Assembly: GCA_034359265.1 (NCBI GenBank)
Contig: CP136891.1
Location: forward strand, 81,052,001-81,116,000
DNA length: 64,000 nucleotides
Direction: 5' to 3'
From: Canna indica
Taxonomy: Eukaryota > Streptophyta > Magnoliopsida > Zingiberales > Cannaceae
The position numbers were made by a program, and so were the translations under genes. The notes below the pieces were generated by a model. The model was not told the DNA's origin, made no database searches, and saw nothing but the letters and a program-made list of their open reading frames with translations. Positions 60,543 to 64,000 of the stretch are shown here, piece after piece. The stretch's first letter is position 1, and each line of letters starts with the position of its first letter.

Positions 60543-61089
60543 AAGGGATGACAACGGTTCAGTTAACCGCACTTTTGGAGGTTAATCGAAATCGAAACTG
60601 ATTTTCAAACCCACTAATAGACATCGAAATCGAAATCGGTCGATTTCAAAAATCTATATCCAAAATCAAAATCGACGCTCGATTTCGATTATCCGTGAAT
60701 AATCGAAAACGAATTTTTTGATTATTCGTGAATAATACTAACCGGTTAACTGATAGTAAACGAATAACCGATTCAAAGATTAATAATAAAACCGATTTCG
60801 AATACCGGTTAAACGCAAAAAACCAATAGTAAATGGATAACTGGTTCAAAGATTAATAACAAAATCGATTTCGAATACCAGTTAACCGCAAAAAAAAAAA
60901 CGATAACTGAAACCGAAATCGAATATATAACCGATTTCGATTACCGATTAATCACGGCCCGATAACCGAAACTGAACTGGTTTTAAACGATTTTTTATTT
61001 TTACTATCTGAAACCAAAACCGAACCGCAAATCCACTATCCAAAACCAAATTTTGTGGTTCGATTAACTGGTTCGAATTGCCATCCCTA
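60543..61089. mobile_element. hAT MITE 1 of cluster, 547 bp, perfect 8-bp TSD
   Basis: Ends AAGGGATGACAACGG.../...TTGCCATCCCTA. attagctc at 60535-60542 and 61090-61097. The interior is made of 'ggttaaccg/aaatcgaaatcg' repeats in both orientations. Confidence 0.88.
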
Positions 61090-61283
61090 ATTAGCTCCAA
61101 CGACACTCTCAGAAAAAACTACTAAGGAGTAGTTCGGATTCGGATTGGAGGTCTTGGGCCTTCCCATTTCCTTCGTTCTTCGGCTATGCCAATAGCAGCA
61201 CCGGGCAACTAAGTTGGTATAGAAGAACTCTAGCGACACGAGAAATCCTTCTCTATACAAGTTCTTGTACGAGATTTTTGAAC

Positions 61284-61770
61284 TAGGGCTGTCCATTCGG
61301 TTCAAACCGAACCGAACCGAATTAATCCAAATCGATTTTTTTTTCTTCTTGAAATTCCAATCCGAACTCGAACCGAATAGATGCTAAACCGAAATTATTC
61401 GATTCGGTTCGATTTCCATACCGAAAAAACCGAATTGATATGGCATGTTCAGTTTATATATATTGTTCTACTTAGTTCGGTTTAATTTTTACCCAATCCC
61501 CAGTGTCGAGTAGTGAAATCAAATGGGTAAAAAAATTATTACCCAATATCCATTTATTTACCTATGTTAAAAATTAAAAACATTTTTTTAATTAGTTCGG
61601 TTTTTGATTCGGGTCAGTTCCCGAATTTCGAGAACCATATCCGAACCAAAACCCAGAATTCAGGTTCAGTTCGGGTCAATAACCGAACCAGCAATAGCTG
61701 AAATCGAATCGAATAATTTGGTTCTATTTTTTATTTCGGTTCGGTGTAACCCGATTTATGGACAGCTCTA
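61284..61770. mobile_element. hAT MITE 2 of cluster, 487 bp, perfect 8-bp TSD
   Basis: Ends TAGGGCTGTCCATTCGG.../...TATGGACAGCTCTA. ttttgaac at 61276-61283 and 61771-61778. The interior has 'ttcggttcg/cgaaccgaa' repeats. Confidence 0.9.
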
Positions 61771-61811
61771 TTTTGAACACAAGTTTGATAGGTGAGAGGT
61801 GTGGACCGGAT

Positions 61812-62304
61812 TAGGGGTGGCAAAACGGGCCGGCCCGCAGTTAACGGGCCGGGCCGGCCCGATAAGGTGGCGTGCCGGCCCGGCCCGGCCCGCTAACTCA
61901 GTGGGCCGGAAATTCCTGGCCCGGCCCGGCCCGCAATAGTTTGCGGGCCGCCCAGCCCGGCCCGCGAGCCCTCTTATTTATTAAAAAATTTCTTAAAAAA
62001 TTATTAAAAAATAATTAAAAATATTTAAGAGACTAAATAAGCATCAAATATGACATTTCACATGAAAAACTTCATAGATTAACTTCACCTTCAATTTTAA
62101 AGTACTAAACAAGCCCTAATCTAGACTTAATTTTTTTTTATATATGTTTAGCGGGCCAAACGGGCCGGCCCGGCCCGATAAGAGCCGGCCCGCGTCGGCC
62201 CGCAATGTTATCGGGCCGGGCCGGGCCGGGCCGATAAGCTTATCGGGCCGATTTTTTCGGCCCGGCCCGCAGTTATCGTGCCGTGCCTATTTTTGCCGCC
62301 CCTA
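61812..62304. mobile_element. hAT MITE 3 of cluster, 493 bp, perfect 8-bp TSD
   Basis: Ends TAGGGGTGGCAAAACGGG.../...TTTTTGCCGCCCCTA. gaccggat at 61804-61811 and 62305-62312. Subterminal gggccggcccg repeats on both sides of an AT-rich centre, a composition bias shared with the Harbinger minisatellite. Confidence 0.92.
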
Positions 62305-62359
62305 GACCGGATGTGAGCCTTTGCCATGGACATGGGAATTTTATCAATAAAAGAATGTT

Positions 62360-62580
62360 TGGGATTTATTCTATGGAGCCCACATATGAATAAACTTAGT
62401 ATTTTTAAGAATGGACCTAGCATAATTAAGAGTGAACCTAAAGTGAAAGTGCTAGGTTCACTCGTTTGCAACATAAATTCACTCTTACTTTAGGTTAAGA
62501 TTTCATCGTACTAAGTTCAATTTTAATAAAGCTAAATTCACTCCCGTGATGGGCTCCACAAGAATTTCTATGGATCATAG
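62360..62580. repeat. Imperfect inverted repeat, possible MITE
   Basis: 'ctatggagcccaca', 'aacttagta' and 'agagtgaacctaaagt' on the left recur inverted as 'gggctccacaagaatttctatgg', 'tactaagtt' and 'actttaggtt' on the right. No clear TSD. Confidence 0.5.
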
Positions 62581-64000
62581 CTTTATAGAAGTTGCACTCT
62601 CCTAGTGACCCTTCCTAGATTCAGGACATCGCCGCCCTCAAAGTCTCTATCGGTGAGCTACACATCCATCAAAAAAATTTGCTTCAATGTACCTTGTTTC
62701 CAAGATTTTTTTTATTTTTGACAATTCTTTAGTAGATTTTTTTTATTTTTGACAATTCTTTAATAAGAGAATGAAGAAGCAGATAAGAAAATTTTTATGT
62801 TATGCATCTTGTTAATTTGATTGGAAAATTATTATGGTGATGATAATTGTTAGTCATTCTGATACACATATAGAGCATGACAAGTGTGGGCTTTGTGTTA
62901 GCTTAATTATGAGCAGGCATAATGATATGAGAGGATCCCTAGACTGGCACTCTGCTCACATCTTCAGCATGTTGATGTTGTTAAAGAGAAACGTCTGGAG
63001 AACTTTTCTTCATCTGAGCTAATGTTGCCATGTTTCTATATAGAAGACTAGTTATATACACTAGGAATACTGATTTGAGCATCTAACTTAATTTACCATC
63101 ACAGACATCTCTCTGATCGAGATGAATTCTATTATTATTATTGTGTGTACCCCCAATATTTCTGGGGAAATTCCCCAACACAATTAAGATGAACACCAAC
63201 ACAATCATGTGGGGAAATTCGGAGTGTACAACACCATGCCGTTTGTTCTATGAAAATATTTTTGGGGGATTCTGAGTGCACAACACCATGCCTTTGTTAT
63301 GTAAAGAACAACGTTAGAAATTGATTTAAATTGAGTCCGATCCGAATCAAACGAATTAGATTGGATTCAAATCGAAGTTGATTTGATGCGTGAACCAATT
63401 ATATTTGTTAAATTGGGCTTGATCGACTGAACTTGACGAGTTGAACCAGTGTTGAAGATGGTTAAATCTTTGAGCTCGGCTCAGCCCAGGCGGGCTAGGC
63501 AAGATGGCCAAGCCCATCCTAATGGAGCCCACGTGCATGCACCTAAATTTGGTGGCAGCACATGCACATGGAGTGCCACGTGTATACCCATTAACAAATT
63601 GCATGTGCAAATTGCTTCATTCAATTTGTTAATGTTTGAAGCTTCTCAAATTAAGGATAAAGATTGAATCAGCGGCCAGCCTCGTAAAGTTCGGTCAAAA
63701 TACCTCCAATTTTATTTTTCAAAATTGAGGATTAACGGTGGAGGCTTATTGTATTTTTATCAAGAAAATTTTGTGGCCCATATTTCTCAACGATTTTATT
63801 TTTTCTCCGAATCGATTCACTACTCTTGAGTATAAAAACAAGCAAGTTCCTTGAGGTAAAAATCATCCCCACACCGAGAGGAAGAGAATCCCACACTGAG
63901 GCACATAAAGTTTTTTAGAGAACAATCATTATTATTTTGGAGAGCAGTCGATTGTCATCTTTTCTTTCAACTACGGTGGCAAATTGAAGGCAGTTTTTTC
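62581..64000. other. Intergenic DNA, no gene recognised
   Basis: Contains a near-direct repeat (gagtgtacaacaccatgcc / gagtgcacaacaccatgcc, at 63213 and 63270). The last 350 bp look promoter- or LTR-like. No protein family recognised in the short frames. Confidence 0.5.
63831..63838 (+). promoter_or_regulatory. Candidate TATA box at the right edge of the window
   Basis: tataaaaa followed by about 160 bp of leader-like sequence up to the window end. It could start a gene or be the U3/R border of an LTR lying beyond the window. Low certainty. Confidence 0.25.

Overview
This is nuclear DNA from a flowering plant. The evidence is many short exons with GT..AG introns, plant-specific gene families, and dense plant-type DNA transposons (hAT, Mutator, CACTA, PIF/Harbinger, Stowaway-like) plus one Ty1/copia remnant. 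A monocot is possible but I cannot fix the species. Five protein-coding genes are supported, all on the minus strand.

Region by region. 1-12 kb: two tandem, same-orientation copies of DNA topoisomerase II (TOP2). The left copy runs off the window after 1,014 codons. The right copy is complete (20 coding exons, 1,456 aa). 12.2-16.4 kb: a stack of Mutator-like elements, one of which is a Pack-MULE holding a decayed pollen receptor-like kinase fragment, followed by an inverted, internally deleted pseudogene copy of the next gene. 16.7-18.4 kb: two non-autonomous DNA elements. 18.9-36.8 kb: two intact tandem copies (849 and 850 aa, three coding exons each) of a PWWP-domain protein of the plant PWO / PEAT-complex type. 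36.8-54.6 kb: a transposon nest. A decayed hAT transposase is interrupted by a copia gag/LTR remnant and by a long-TIR Mutator element. Small hAT and CACTA elements follow, then a 5.4-kb CACTA element full of simple repeats, and a PIF/Harbinger element carrying a GC-rich minisatellite. 55.0-56.7 kb: a tapetum-type bHLH transcription factor gene (461 aa). 56.7-64 kb: no gene seen, only AT-rich DNA with a Stowaway-like MITE and three hAT MITEs with perfect 8-bp target duplications within 1.8 kb.

Nothing suggests the genes form a pathway. TOP2 and the PWWP protein both act on chromatin but probably sit together by chance. The main story is two independent tandem gene duplications in a transposon-rich stretch, with signs of gene-fragment capture. 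I derived the exon models by hand, comparing paralogues and checking that reading phase holds across every junction. Transposon ends were called only where terminal repeats and/or target-site duplications could be read directly.
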